Source of the DNA: Caprimulgus europaeus
Lineage: Eukaryota > Chordata > Aves > Caprimulgiformes > Caprimulgidae
Direction: 5' to 3'
NCBI GenBank assembly: GCA_907165065.1
Contig: OU015525.1
Location: forward strand, 51,593,537 to 51,657,536
DNA length: 64,000 bases
In this document: one piece after another, positions 1 to 11,990 of the stretch
Layout of the letters: each line of letters starts with the position of its first letter
Numbering within the stretch: the stretch's first letter is position 1
Translations under genes and position numbers: made by a program
The notes under the pieces: model-generated
The model's database searches: none
Seen by the model: the letters and a program-made list of their open reading frames with translations, nothing else
Told to the model about the DNA's origin: nothing

Positions 1-2490
1 TTTGAAATATTATAAACCCAAATCCGTATTATTCCTTGATCTTGTTTTAAGTAAATTCAATGGCACTTAAAGCAAAAGAGGCTCAGAGACATAGCTAGCT
101 AAGTGTCTCCCATTTTCCTCTCAAGGTCTCTTCATCACCAGCACTGTTCATCACCTCTGCTTTGTGGTGTGGCACCTATGGCAGCAGCAGCACTTTCTTC
201 ACAAGAGGAGAAGCAAAAATGGTGTCTGTTTTCTTCAGAAGGCCATGGGACATTTTTAACTAATCTGTTAATGTCTAAGTGAAAGAAGATGACCCCAGCT
301 TACAGAGTCTGGAGGTAGCTGTACCCATATATGCTGTCTATTTTACAAAGTGAAGTTATCTGCACTAAAAAGAGGTCTTCAAGGTTTTGCCCTAAATTCT
401 TGGAGGATGTGTGCTTTGGGAGTTTTGTAAAAGTAAGGATAATTAACTAGCAGCAAGTGACCTCTACACCAACTGAGTTGTAGAACTTCTACAGACTGCA
501 ATGTTTTACACAGTCAGTGTTTTATATAGGCGGATATAAAAAGGTCCATGGTTAATTTAATCAATAACACACATAGTATCAGATGTGGCATATTTAAAAT
601 CTTGCAAGTTTTGCCTCATGATATTGTGTAATATAAAAATCGTGAGAAATCCAAGAGAACCATTATTAGGAAGGGGTAAAAAAAAAAAAGCACCGAGGAA
701 GAACCCAAGCTGCTGTGTTCTCTCAGATTTCTTGTTTGGATATGGTTTGGAGTGGGTTTTGCTGCAAGGTAACTGTAGGTGACAGGTAGAGGAAATATTT
801 AGAGAGGATTGACAGAAATCTTGCAAAAATTTACATACCCATTTTGAGATATCTAAGTACAATGTTTCACTACACCTCCTCTCATTGCAAATCCAGACAG
901 TTCTGTTACAATGATATCCAACATGCTAACCTTGATCCTCTTAAGTCTCTGCCTTTCATCACACTCATGAAGATTTCTCTGCCTGTTGTTTCTGCCTCTG
1001 TGTCATGATGATGTTTCGGTGTGCAAAGCTCCTCCTTTGTACAAGCATGGAACAGAAAAGCAAGAGATAAACATCTCAAGATTATTTATGTGTGCGATGT
1101 TTTAGCTAAAAGACAACATTTTCATTACTGTGTGAAGCTGGACTGAATGTTTCTGTTTCCAGATTTTGTATGCTCTGCTGGGAGTGAGATGTGTTTAAAG
1201 CAAAAATACCAGCCTTGAAACAGAGAACTACTGGTTGCTGCTCTTATTCAGTGCATGACACCAGGGCTTTTCAGTTAAAAGTTTAAGTTTAGAAACAAAA
1301 AACTGATCTTCTCAATTACCAGCATGTCAGGTTGTTTTAGGCATATGAAAATCATCTGAATAAAGTCAACAGCTTTTCTTGAAGTTTAGCATGCACAATT
1401 AAACAGTTTACAGATTAACATTTGAAAAGCTGGCAATGATAACATCAGTTTATTTTTTCTTCATTTGAACAAAATTCATAGGAAATTTTATGCATAAGCT
1501 GTTCAAATTCAATAAGGAAAGACATTTTTTCTATAGCTTTATATTTGCAAGTATAACTCACCTCTACATGCTTTACTTCTACATTTCAAAAGTAATCCAT
1601 TTTCTTTACATTAAATATTTTTGGACAATACATTAGAATTTTTAGATTTCAACAATTAGGCATTTAACACATGCTGCAGCTCCAAAACCTATCCTCGTGT
1701 CTCTTGTTTTGTGGCCTTCCAAAACTGCCTTGGAAATCAGTGCCTACTCTTATACGAACTGTGCACAGAAAAAAAATTGTGGCTTTTTTTGGTAAGTCTA
1801 ATTTTAAGTCTTCTGATCTTTGATGGATGTACAAATTCATTTAATCAGTCAGTTACCCTGCAATATAGGCATCTGAGTCATATGCTCTCCACCAGCCTTT
1901 GCTTGGTTAAACACCAGATGGATGAAACAGCTGTATAAAACCTTAATCTCTGTGACAGCCTTTCTTTCATTTATTCTTTGACTTATGTAGTTAGTTTTAC
2001 TTGTATGTTCTTCCAATTAGGGAGTTAACCAATCTCTGTCATTCATTTCTATTTAACACACTTTGCTTGTATATAGCTTAGGGAATTTTACTTTCACATT
2101 GATTTTTTTTAACACACATTAAATATTTAGCCTACATTTGAAGTAATATTGATGTCTTTGATATCTTTGTTCATTATCCGTTAATTTATCAACATTGCTG
2201 GTATAATGAAAAACATTATTGTGACACTTTGTAGTTATAGTCTCATTCTTTGGAATAGTGCATTCTTGTAAGATAATCCTCTCTTTCAAAAGTGTGAAAT
2301 TTATAATAAATGGCTGGTTTTCATGTCGTTCTGGTTTGCAGTTGCAAAACTTTGCTAACAGAAAATAAATTTACATATGGAAAAGAGTGGGAATAAAAGG
2401 CTATAGGAAAGCAAAAACTTTCATATCTTATATGAAAAATATGCCTCATGAACACATGAAGTAAATCTAAAATTCTAGGATGTTACACTG
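1..2490. other. AT-rich noncoding DNA, nothing recognised
   Basis: No repeat family, RNA gene or credible coding exon could be recognised here. Open frames are short (at most about 100 codons), overlap on both strands and show no protein-family motif. A short A-run lies near 678-689 and there are scattered AT-rich stretches. This looks like ordinary avian intergenic or intronic sequence. Confidence 0.6.
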
Positions 2491-2583
2491 TTACTGGTGT
2501 CCCTGTTCATGGCAGGGGGGTTGGAACTAGATGATCTTTAAGGTGCCTTGCAACCCAAACCATTCTATGATTCTATGATTCTA
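2491..2583 (+). mobile_element. CR1 LINE 3'-terminal fragment
   Basis: This short piece carries the 3' untranslated end of a CR1 retrotransposon. It reads from a segment like CTGGTGTCCCTGTTCATGG, through GGAACTAGATGATCTTTAAGG, into three head-to-tail copies of the CR1 terminal octamer ATTCTATG. The same order of words occurs at 16706-16793 and, reversed, at 21144-21235, so it is recognisable from within the window. Only about 93 bp survive and no coding part is present, which is the normal outcome of severe 5' truncation during target-primed reverse transcription. CR1 makes no clear target-site duplication, so the left edge is approximate. Confidence 0.9.
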
Positions 2584-4483
2584 CTAGAGGTGCTGAGGTG
2601 CCACAGAGACTCTAGAACTTAACTAATGCCCCTGAAAGGCTTTACTACTCCTAAGTCCCAAAAGATGTTTGAAACCATTTAATTTTCAAATATGTTTTTC
2701 TTTATGTTGCTCTTTCTTTTGTGTGTATCTGAGCACGTGTTTAAAGTCTGTGGAATGGAATAGTCGTTAAGAGCAACACTTCTTAACTAGCCCTCTTCAG
2801 CATGTCAATAATACACTGTCTAAGGGAATGCAGGTGTAAGGACATGGAAGTTTTCTCCCTTTTCCTTGGTATTTCAAGGATATGATTTATAATAGCACCA
2901 TCATTTCAGGTTTGGCACTTTACTGAGTTCATGCTCTTCTTCTAATAGCTTTTCAACTCTGTGAGCTTTTGTTATCATGTTTTCTATCCAGACACATTAG
3001 GATTTTTATCAAGGCAGTGACCACAGTGTAAAGTAATTCTGTTCAGAGTAAAGACTGAGTGAATATATGGATGATGATAGAGCATAGCATGTCTGATCTT
3101 CTGTTGCTATGGAAGTAGGAAAAACCTGCAGTCTTTTCCTTTGATTTCACCGATGTAAGAAAGCTAGTGGGATACAGCAATACACTTCTTGAATTATGAT
3201 TTCTAGAATTTTCCTCATGTTTTACCTGTGCAGTTCAAACTTATCATCGTTTTATTGTTGTTTTAGCATAGACAGAAGGACAATGAAATGTTTTATGAGA
3301 TTTGGGAAAACCTCACTAAGCAAGACAGACTGCTGTGCTTCTTTTCCACACGTAAAGATGTACTTGAAATTCAGTACTACTTTCCCTGCATATTTTCTGC
3401 TTTTAAATTTAAAATCTTTTAAATTTGAAATCTTTTGAAATTGTTATGAAGGAATCAACATTAGATACATTTTTAATAAGCCCATTTCAATTATCTTTGG
3501 GAAACATAGCTTATATAGCAACCATATTTCATTCAAGATTTTCATACCATAAAGGACTGATAGGCTTCCTTCCAAGAAAACCAAACCCCAACACTCTGAT
3601 ATTATGTCCAAGGAGACAGAACACTTCAATCCAATTTATTTAAGCTTACATCTTGCAGGAATCAATTATGTTTTTATTATCCACAAGCCAACGGCAGGTC
3701 TCCAGCAACTGCAGTCTGAACTTTTAATATATATGTATATGCATATTAATATATACACACATATGTATAGTTCATGCACCTGTAGCTTGTTATGTGAAAA
3801 CTTCCATGACTGTGACTTGCTGATTGTTATCAAATACAGTCTAAAAGATTAATCACAATATTTTGTTATATTCTGCTGAATGCATGTATTTGTGCAAAAT
3901 GTTGCTGATAGAGATTTCGGAGCAAGCCTCTAAGACATAGGTATTTCAGTATGCCACAGCTAGAAGAAAAGTTTTCAGACATTCAGTATTAAAATAAAAC
4001 TTTATTCAGGAGGTGGAATAAAGCGTTGTACTGCAAAGTAATTCCTTGGATAGATATTTCATATTTTAGTTTCAAGGAAGTAATTTAGAAGGCAACAGCA
4101 CATCTTATTTGGTAATCTTGTAAGTCATGTCTGTGAATCTGAGAGTACTGCAGTTCAGTAGTGAGACAGCAACAGTTTCATTTGCCATGAAATAGAAGGA
4201 GTATAATTCCATATATAAAAAAAAAAAATGTAAAGTTTCAGTATTAGTTCTGCCCTAGAGTTCTTGCTGTAACTGAGAAGAGGTTAAAATGCAATGCCTT
4301 AAGAGTCTAGAGCAGCCCAGACACAGTCTGTTACCTGATTGCCTTCAACTGCCTATTAACAGCAAATCACATATTTATACATCTAGCTAAACTTATGTTT
4401 TAAGTGAGTAGAACTGGATGAAGGTCTGTCATCTTTTATTTGATCTGTTTCACAAGGCCTCATGATCAACTGATCTAAGTCAC
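2584..4483. other. AT-rich noncoding DNA, nothing recognised
   Basis: No gene or repeat was recognised. There is a locally palindromic, very AT-rich stretch near 3400-3440, a TA/CA-rich stretch near 3728-3765 and an A-run at about 4218-4229. Short open frames in this interval overlap each other on both strands and are judged to be chance. Confidence 0.55.
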
Positions 4484-5103
4484 TGTTGTGGTTTAATCCA
4501 GCAGGCCACTGAAAACCACATAGGTGCTCACTCACTCTCCCTCACTCCCGAGGAATGGGGAGAGAATTGAAGGGGTAAGGGTAAAGAGACTTGAAGATTG
4601 AGATTAAAAAAATATATATTATAATTGAAATAAAATTAAATAATAATGATACATAATAATAATAATAATAACAACAAATGAGTGATGCACAATGGAATTG
4701 CTCACCACCCACCAGCCAAGGCCCAGCTCTTTCCTGGCTAGCCATCCTGTAGGAGGGGAGAGATCCCGAAACTGCAACCCCACAAGAGCAAAAATCCCTG
4801 CTTTCAGGCCAACCCTCACTTGTATACTGAACATGACATTGTATGATATGGAATATCCCACTGGTCAATTTTGAGTCCAACACCCTTGCTACTCTCCTAT
4901 CCAGTTTATGTAAGTCCTTCTAGTTAATCCCACACTAGTCAAATATGAGAAGATGAAAAGTCCTTGATTTTCTTAGCAACAACTAAAAACATCAATCTGT
5001 TATCAACATTTTTCTCATACCAAATCCCACACTGAAACCAAAACAAGCCACTATTCTAGTTACTAAGAAGAAAATTAGCTCTATCCTGGCCTAAACCAGG
5101 ACA
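4484..5103 (-). mobile_element. Solo LTR of an avian endogenous retrovirus (ERVL-like)
   Basis: On the plus strand the element runs from TGTTGTGGTTTAATCC to CTAAACCAGGACA, so on the minus strand it has the canonical TG...CA ends. It is flanked by a perfect 5-bp target-site duplication, GTCAC, at 4479-4483 and 5104-5108. Orientation is minus. The inner end at 5035-5103 matches the 5' (U3) starts of the LTRs at 32884-33465 and 40024-40100, for example GAAGAAAATTAGCTC followed by ATCC. A decayed TATA-like motif on the minus strand lies near 4820-4830. No internal retroviral sequence or second LTR adjoins it, so it is a solo LTR left by LTR-LTR recombination. The 5-bp duplication and my memory of similar neoavian LTRs suggest ERVL, but the family name is not verified. 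Confidence 0.88.
4650..4672. repeat. AAT-type microsatellite inside the LTR
   Basis: A short run of AAT/ATA units lies in the AT-rich middle of the solo LTR. Related LTRs commonly have ATT-rich sequence at this place, so it is likely a family feature that expanded slightly rather than an independent microsatellite. Confidence 0.7.
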
Positions 5104-5108
5104 GTCAC

Positions 5109-8100
5109 TTAAGGTCCACTTACTTCACCAAGGACTTAAACCTCTAAATTTCTTGTTGCAGATGTAAGGGTATTAATGACCACGTATTGAAAAGTGCCCA
5201 CCTTGTACAACTATTAATTGCCCTGCCACAGGAAGACTATGTGACAAATACTACTATTTGCCTATGAAAGACTCTGTTTTCCTGTGAAATCGTTTGTCGG
5301 TACTGTGAATTAGTTGAAACAGGTACAAATGGGAGCAAATTACTAGATGAACAACTATCCCAATTTGTTGCTTATTTTGTATTATAAATTACTTAACATT
5401 TAATTCTGGAACTAGCCTAGAAGATGTAACTTATATCAACTTGAGTAGGAATTATGATCAAAGAGTTGCTACAAAATAGCTTATTTTCATGACAGCAAAT
5501 GTATTTTAACATAAAGGTTCACTGCCATCATGCAGGAACAATTCAACATTGTTCTATGAACCACACACATGACATAAGGGCACAAAACACACAGAAGAGT
5601 GGTGGAAAACACCACCTGAAGTCCATTTGTGATACAGCCAAATGGAAGGACTACAGATCATTGCTTGAGACCACCTCACAGAGACAGAAAATACATTTAA
5701 AGATCAGCATGACTAGACCATATAAAGCCATTGGAATATTTTCCACTCTCCCTTTATGAGAGCCAGCATCATCTTGTCATGGGGTCTATATTTGCTCTAG
5801 TTCATGGTGGGCTTGTCCATGTTACAATAAGCCTACCTTACTTTCACTCTGACTGTGAAGATCTTTCAGTAATGACAAGGAAACTGGCAAAATGGAGAAC
5901 AATTTTCTAAAAAGAAAAACATCTGAAACTTATATTAAAGAATTATTATTCTTAGCTATGGTGGTCAGACTCCTCTTTCAAAAATATCTCAGTCTGTGTA
6001 ACAGTTCCTCAGACCTGCTGAGTCACTGCAGATAAATCCCTTCAACAATCAGGGTTTCATGAAAATAAGGTAAAGATGTTAATTTGGTTTGAAAAGCGTC
6101 TTGTGATGAAATGTGTTCTGTAATAAGCAGAGAGTTTATTACTCAGAAAGAGTAATATTTCAATCTAGCAATATTCTGGAAAATGAAAAACACTTTCAGG
6201 ACATGCCTTTCTGCAAGTCAGGAACAAAAAGTTTTTCTCCTTTTCCTTGTTTTATTTTACCTTTTTGAGACTGTAAGAACCAAAACAGAAAACAGGGTAG
6301 ACCACGGTATCCACAGATGCTGAAAGACCATTCACACAGAAAGAAGCACAATGAAGAGGGAAGGCAAAAGGTTTCCTGAGGAAGCAAAGTGAAAAGTCAA
6401 AGAGATCAAACAGAAACAATCTGCAAGTTCTACTCACTCCAGATAAATAAATAGTAGCAATACATATGACAGATGATACCAGCCTGGATGAAACAGAGTG
6501 ACATTTTCTTCACACCTTCTTTTTTTTAAAACTCGCTTCTCAGACAAAGCAGATAATGATCCAGCTGAGAAAAACTGATTTGCTGAGAGTCTTGCCAATA
6601 TGGAGAGGGGAGTTTACATAGAGAAATTCCTGGCAGAACCTCTTATTTCCCCTTAAGACACATCACTGCATTCTAGGCTGAGATGATAAGGGTGAAAGAA
6701 AGACAGTGAAACAGTAGATGATAAAGAGGGAAAAGGAGAAGCAAAACTTAAAAAAAAAAACAAAAAACAAACAAAGGGATTTCAGTATTACTTATAAGTT
6801 TGTAGTTGTGCAGATTGTCTGCCTTGTAAATGACACATATACACTAAATTATCTTCTTATTTAAGTGCAAAACCAGTACTGGTCTGCACTTTAGCGGAAA
6901 AAGCCTTCTCCATGTTTGTCCATTTTTAAAAGTGGAGAAAATGTGTTAGTCTCTATAGTCTTTAGGCCACAGACTGGTCTCTCTGCCCTAGCTGCTTAAG
7001 GACAGCCACACACATCCTAAGCACTACTTATTGTGATAAAAAGGAAGTCTCTGAATGATACTGAAGAAACTGTTCACTCAAAAATAAGCAAGCAATTCAT
7101 ACACAGGATTATTGTATTACCACCATTTAAGCTTCAATGGAGTAAAGCACTTGAGTATATGCTTTAAATCTGTTAATTGTTGTTAATTAGTTGAGACCCT
7201 CCTTGTAACATGTACAGCTTACCTTTGAAGAAACACTATTCAAATTCACCACAATGTATAAGATTTTTTCATGGACTTAATTTTCTTGTCTTCTCTGGCT
7301 TTTATTTTTTCATGTCTAGAGTGGGGACTGATGCAGCACGCATTCACAGACTTAGAAGTAGAAAGAGTCCCTAACCTGCACCCTTTAGCAATAGCCTTCA
7401 GTTTTATTGTTGAATTTCTGGCTTTCAGTCCTGTGAAGTGCCTGGGTTGGGCTGAAATTAATTGTGACTGAAAGAATGGCATTTTCAAAGTTGTTATGAC
7501 AATCTACTTCCTTCATTGAGATGCATAAGGCCTAGATATTCCATTTTTTTCCAAGGCCACTTGCGTAATTCTTAGAAAATATATTGGCTATGTGGTGGAT
7601 GACTCAATTGTCCTGGAATAAAACACTGCTTTGACTAATCTACTTGTACATCTGAGTGTCACTGGGTAAATGATATTCATTCTTAAAGCAGGCATTTTCT
7701 GCTTTAAGATTTTCAAATACCCAATTGAAATTATTAGTTATAGTTAATAAAAACAGTTATATGAGACTTAATTACCATTCTCCATTTTCAAGTCTCCTTT
7801 TTAAAAAGATTTGGAGTTAAAAGATCAATTCTCCCTATCCAGGGCACCTATTACTGTTAGGTCAGATTAACAAAACAGATCAAAAGTTCCTAGTTCTTCT
7901 GGAAGTAATACAGCTCCTTCATAGACCAGCTTTTCATTTTGTTCCTTTGTTTCCTTTATTCTTTGAGGGAAAAAAGCCCAAGAAAACTCTGTTAGTGAAC
8001 TTTCTTACCCCAATTTGAGCGCATGTGAACTGGAACCTTAAATATGAAGCATTTACAGTGAACAAAAAAGAACTTGTGCCATTGCTCAGTGCTATATATT

Positions 8101-8449
8101 AGAAAACAGACTTGACTTGTGTTAGCCACAGATTTTGGGTGGGCATAGACTTGTTACTTGTCCTCTTTTCCTCCAAAGCAGGCATACTTATGAAATAATA
8201 AATAATTTCATAAGCACTGGGCTGCTTCTAAAGCCAGAAGACAAAGCAATGCTTCAATAGCTACTGTGAAAATATTGGGCTACTGTGTTATCTTGTTTGA
8301 CTTGCTTTGCCTTTTTAAATTTTTCCTTCTTTCTTCTTGTTCTTGAGCAAAGTCATTTTTTCCAGTCAATAGAGTAGATGTGAATTAAGTGATGCCTATA
8401 TTCAGTGTCTTAAATAGCAGTCAGATCAAGATCAATTGTTAGTGCCTAT
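5109..8449. other. AT-rich noncoding DNA, nothing recognised
   Basis: No gene, RNA or repeat family was recognised. A-rich simple sequence occurs near 6750-6776, in a mix of A-runs and CAAA units. A homeodomain-type AT cluster, TTAATTGTTGTTAATTAG, lies near 7174-7191. It could be regulatory but has no support beyond composition. Confidence 0.55.
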
Positions 8450-8830
8450 GAAATGAGTCAGAAGGATGGAGAGTTTCAGGAGATTGCAGCAGCCGAGAGA
8501 AAGAGATGCAGTCAGTCTGGGAGGACAAAGGAGACTGGCAGCAGAGATTTTTGGGTAGGCTGAGCAAGAATAGCAGGATAGGGACCACTCCAAATCAGGG
8601 ACACAATGGGAGGAATGAGACTGGAGACTGAAGGACTGCAAAAATTTGGATAACTTAAAGCTCTGGGATGGTTGGGCAGGTCAAATCAGGGAGGCATGGA
8701 GATTTGGGCAGGACTTGGAAGGAGTCAGAGTGAGCTGTGGAGTTGGAGAAGTTGAGCTCTCAAGGATAATTGAGGACTTAGAAGGGAAGGGATCTGACAC
8801 TGAGTGAAGGATCTCTTGTCTAGGCAAGGT
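8450..8830 (+). other. Purine-rich (GA-rich) tract
   Basis: About 380 bp in which the plus strand is strongly enriched in A and G, with many GGAG, GGGA and GCAGG words, and only short interruptions by pyrimidines. It is not a clean tandem repeat. It may be a decayed simple repeat or minisatellite. No coding function is visible. Boundaries are approximate. Confidence 0.5.
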
Positions 8831-9083
8831 TAAAAAAAGAAAGAAATATAGGATGAGAAAGCTCTAACAGGCAACAGCTAGAAGACCCTGTGCTTTGCCT
8901 GATAGCCATTTTCATTAGCTTTCCTAATATTCAGTGACAACTACTCCCAAAGCAATAATATTTACAGAACATAGTCTCCTCTGAAGAGATAAAAACATAA
9001 GTGAGAGATGTGAGGTAAGAGAGTGAAAGTTGGATGGATTAACGAGCAGGTGCAACCAATGTCTGGGAAATGTGGGGACCCCT

Positions 9084-9720
9084 TGTTGTGGTTTAAAACT
9101 AAATGATAGTGCATAAACTATGGGCAACTGGATACCAAAACACTTTAACCACAGATAAATGCAATTTTACAAACTATATGGCTTGTCTGCTCTGCAGGGA
9201 CAATATTGTCCAGGAAAGAAGTTGATTGAGTTACACGATATTCTAGCCATGCTATGCATAGTCCTTATTCAGGGCTTGGGGGACTTTGGGTCCTCTCCCT
9301 GAGCAAACCTGGGGATCGTCAGTTTTTGGATTTGGTAGAGAAAATCAGATTCTTAGTAGTCCCATTAAAATTCACACAGTACCCAATAACTGTTGCCGTC
9401 ACTTGGTGCTTGCAATCTGTGTCTAAGATTACACAAGCATTAGGTTGCTCATACTGGTGTAACTCTTCTGTTCTCAAAAATAAGCTACTCCCTTATCCTA
9501 TGTAATAAACTAAAGTCCATATGTTAATAGTATTGTCAACTAGACCTAACTTATGCTGACTACTTACATAGCCCATCCTTTATTATATAAATATTCCTAT
9601 AAATGGCCATACAGATTAGTTCCATGTATTATCATTTGTGAGATTACGTATACACAATGAGACATTTTCCAGTTCTTAATATATTAACTAATTGTTAATA
9701 CCACTAATACGCAAATTTGT
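9084..9720 (-). mobile_element. Left LTR-like repeat of a decayed ERV
   Basis: The left edge begins TGTTGTGGTTTA, the same 12 bases that end the minus-strand LTRs at 4484 and, nearly, 32884. The body is a diverged copy of the sequence about 2.06 kb to the right. GGATACC plus ACTTTAACCACAGA here pairs with GGATAC plus ACTTTAATCTCAGA near 11193. The words GGTCCTC, GTCAGTT, AGGATT-like and AGATTCTTAGT also pair in order. Further on, AAAGTCCATAT and CCTAACTTATGCTGACT pair with AAAGTCCATAT and CCTAATTTATGCTAACT near 11545-11592. Compared with the right copy this one lacks about 200 bp after TTATGCTGACT. Minus orientation is inferred from the shared terminus. The right edge is uncertain. Confidence 0.6.
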
Positions 9721-11152
9721 CCAAGAATAATTATTTATTACAAGTGTGTCATTATTCACATACCCAATTGTCCATCTACCTCTAACATGGTTGCCATTCT
9801 CAGTGCTATTGCATACTAAAGATTTGATATGCTGGCATTACATATAGCTCATAGCAGCCCTCTAAGCACAACTAAACAGATTTGCTATGTCATGATGTCT
9901 TTTTTGACCTTGATATCCCAGATAGGTTACCCTAATATTTCCATCTGCACTTTTTCCATTATTTCATCCATCCCCACACAGCACTGGCTGCCATCCAGGA
10001 GTCGATATGGCCATCCAATGCAGTACTGGCAATTGGGGCACTAACTTAAGTGGTTATGTTCCTGGTATTTCAGATGCTTCTTGGACTCCAGCACTGGCAT
10101 TGTAGATCTCTTTCTCTCTGGCTGTGTGGCTAACTTCTCATCCCTAATATCCATGGCTTCAAAATCCCAATAACTGTCTTCAGATTTCATCAGGGCCTTT
10201 TTTGCTGCATGCTCTGGGAGGCTTCACCTGAGGAGGTATGCAGCATATTTTGTACTCTACCACCAGCTCAGATAGGGCACAGGGTTGCTGCTGCACTGCT
10301 CCTTTTTTCACTTGTTTAAGTGACCCCACAACCCTGATTTTGTGCATGAGTCACAGAAGTTCCAGCAGCTGGCTACACCTGGGAAGGTGTACCCACCAGA
10401 ACCAAGGGCTTCTGGAGGAAGAGCAGATGTCACTTGTTCCTGTGCTCAAGATCCCAGTGGGGGGTACTTTCTACTATGGTCTTAGAGACCGAGATCTCAG
10501 CTCTCTTGATCAGCAGTGCAGCTATCCTGCCTTTTCACAATCCAACTACACAGCTGCTTGTTCTTCGTTTTGCTGTGATGTATCCCTCTCCTACTGTTCA
10601 GTTCTCAGAGCTTCTCTCACCCACCTATTACTGCACTCTAATGCACTTGCTTTGTTTTCTATACCATACTTCTCTTCCTCCAGTTTCTATAATTCTTCCG
10701 TCAAAACCCAGTATACAAAATATCAACCCCACATGTCCCCATTCCTCTCATACTTGTTGAAGCCTTTCTGTATTGGTTTCCCAATACCCCAGGAGTCTCC
10801 ATCTTCACCTTCCCATAATCCCTGACAATAGTGACATGCTATCGGGTCAAGCACTGCACTGAAGGTCCCCATTCATCCTTCCATCTGAGGATCAGGGATT
10901 TCTCTTGGTTTTGCACTTAAACATTTTACAAAGTTTTGTCCACACACATACTCACACTAACTCACATCTCGGGCTTTGGGGATTAGTGACTAGCATGGGT
11001 TTATTCCAGTCACCCTGACCTCAGGCAAAGGCTGCAGTGGGTGCAACCTGTGCTGTGCCAACCTCGTCTCTGTAGCAAGGTCTTGCCACAACCTCACATG
11101 CAGGGCCCTAGTGCCCATCCATTCCCATGTTACAAATAATTCATCTCCCAGT
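9721..11152 (-). mobile_element. Internal region between the paired LTR-like repeats
   Basis: About 1.4 kb separates the two diverged LTR-like repeats. It is richer in GC than its surroundings, especially 9960-11110, which fits an inserted element. I could not recognise gag, protease, reverse transcriptase or envelope motifs on either strand, nor a clear primer-binding site. The longest open frame (10238-10825, plus strand, 195 codons) is antisense to the inferred element direction and resembles no family I know. The element is far shorter than a full provirus, so most of its internal part is deleted, or it was a non-autonomous derivative. Confidence 0.45.
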
Positions 11153-11990
11153 ATGGACAACAGCAAATGACACTGTGGAGACTAACTGGTCTTGGATACA
11201 AAAAAACTTTAATCTCAGAGACATGTAACAATATGAATTACATGACTCACCTGTTCTGCAAGAGTGCTGGTGGGCAACAGTTCCCATCATACCAAACATA
11301 GTTCTGGTGCAGTGCTGGGGATCCCTGGTCCTCCCCAGACAGCCCTGTGCACTGTCAGTTAGAGGATTGGGAGAGAATACCCTATTCTTGATTGTCTTAC
11401 TCAACTTCAAAGGTGCTCAGCACCTTCATAACTCCCATAGTGACTGACCCAGTAGCATCTTTCACAGTCACTAACAGGTTGCTTATGCTCAAGGTGGTCC
11501 TCTGTTGTTATAACACAACTACTCCATTGTCCTGTGGGGTTAATCAAAGTCCATATCCTACCTCTTTTAACTAAGCCTAATTTATGCTAACTGCTGTTCC
11601 CTGGGTTGAAAGCAAGAGGGTTTTTCAGTTGTGCATAAGCCTGCAGACTCTTGAGCCATCTGTAGAGAGGGTTTTGAGTCCAGAGATAATGGTTAGACCA
11701 GGTGCAATGCCTCTAAGCTTAGACATTTACTGTCAGTACTCTGGTTTCAGCAAAGTGATGATGGGAGGAGTTCTCCTCTCTGCCTTCCTCCACAGTGTGC
11801 AGGAAGACTGAAACCTCACAGTTCCTTTATCCCTTTTAAAGCATAAATGTCACACTGGAAATACAATAGCCCAATGGCAATTACAAATTGTTATTAACAA
11901 GCTGCACATCATTTCCAGAGAAGCCATTCTCACAGTTGAAACTAGTCAGAGATACAGCATCATATACGGATACCAGAAACATCAAACTAA
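11153..11990 (-). mobile_element. Right LTR-like repeat of a decayed ERV
   Basis: This copy shares a long ordered series of matches with 9084-9720, starting around TGGACAACAGCAAATGACAC and continuing through GGATAC, ACTTTAATCTCAGA, GGTCCTC, GTCAGTT, AAAGTCCATAT and CCTAATTTATGCTAACT. It is the longer copy: about 200 bp from roughly 11593 to 11818 have no counterpart on the left. On the minus strand a TATA-like AT word lies near 11830-11850, as expected for a U3 promoter upstream of the paired region. No target-site duplication could be matched with the left edge, so the outer boundary is a guess. Confidence 0.55.

Noticed and set aside
585..782. Mutually antisense short frames near the window start
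   Set aside because: Both strands are open by chance over the same bases; there is no motif, start context or splice site support.
10238..10825. 195-codon open frame on the plus strand
   Set aside because: It lies within the internal part of the ERV-like element, antisense to the inferred direction, overlaps another plus-strand frame and has no recognisable domain.
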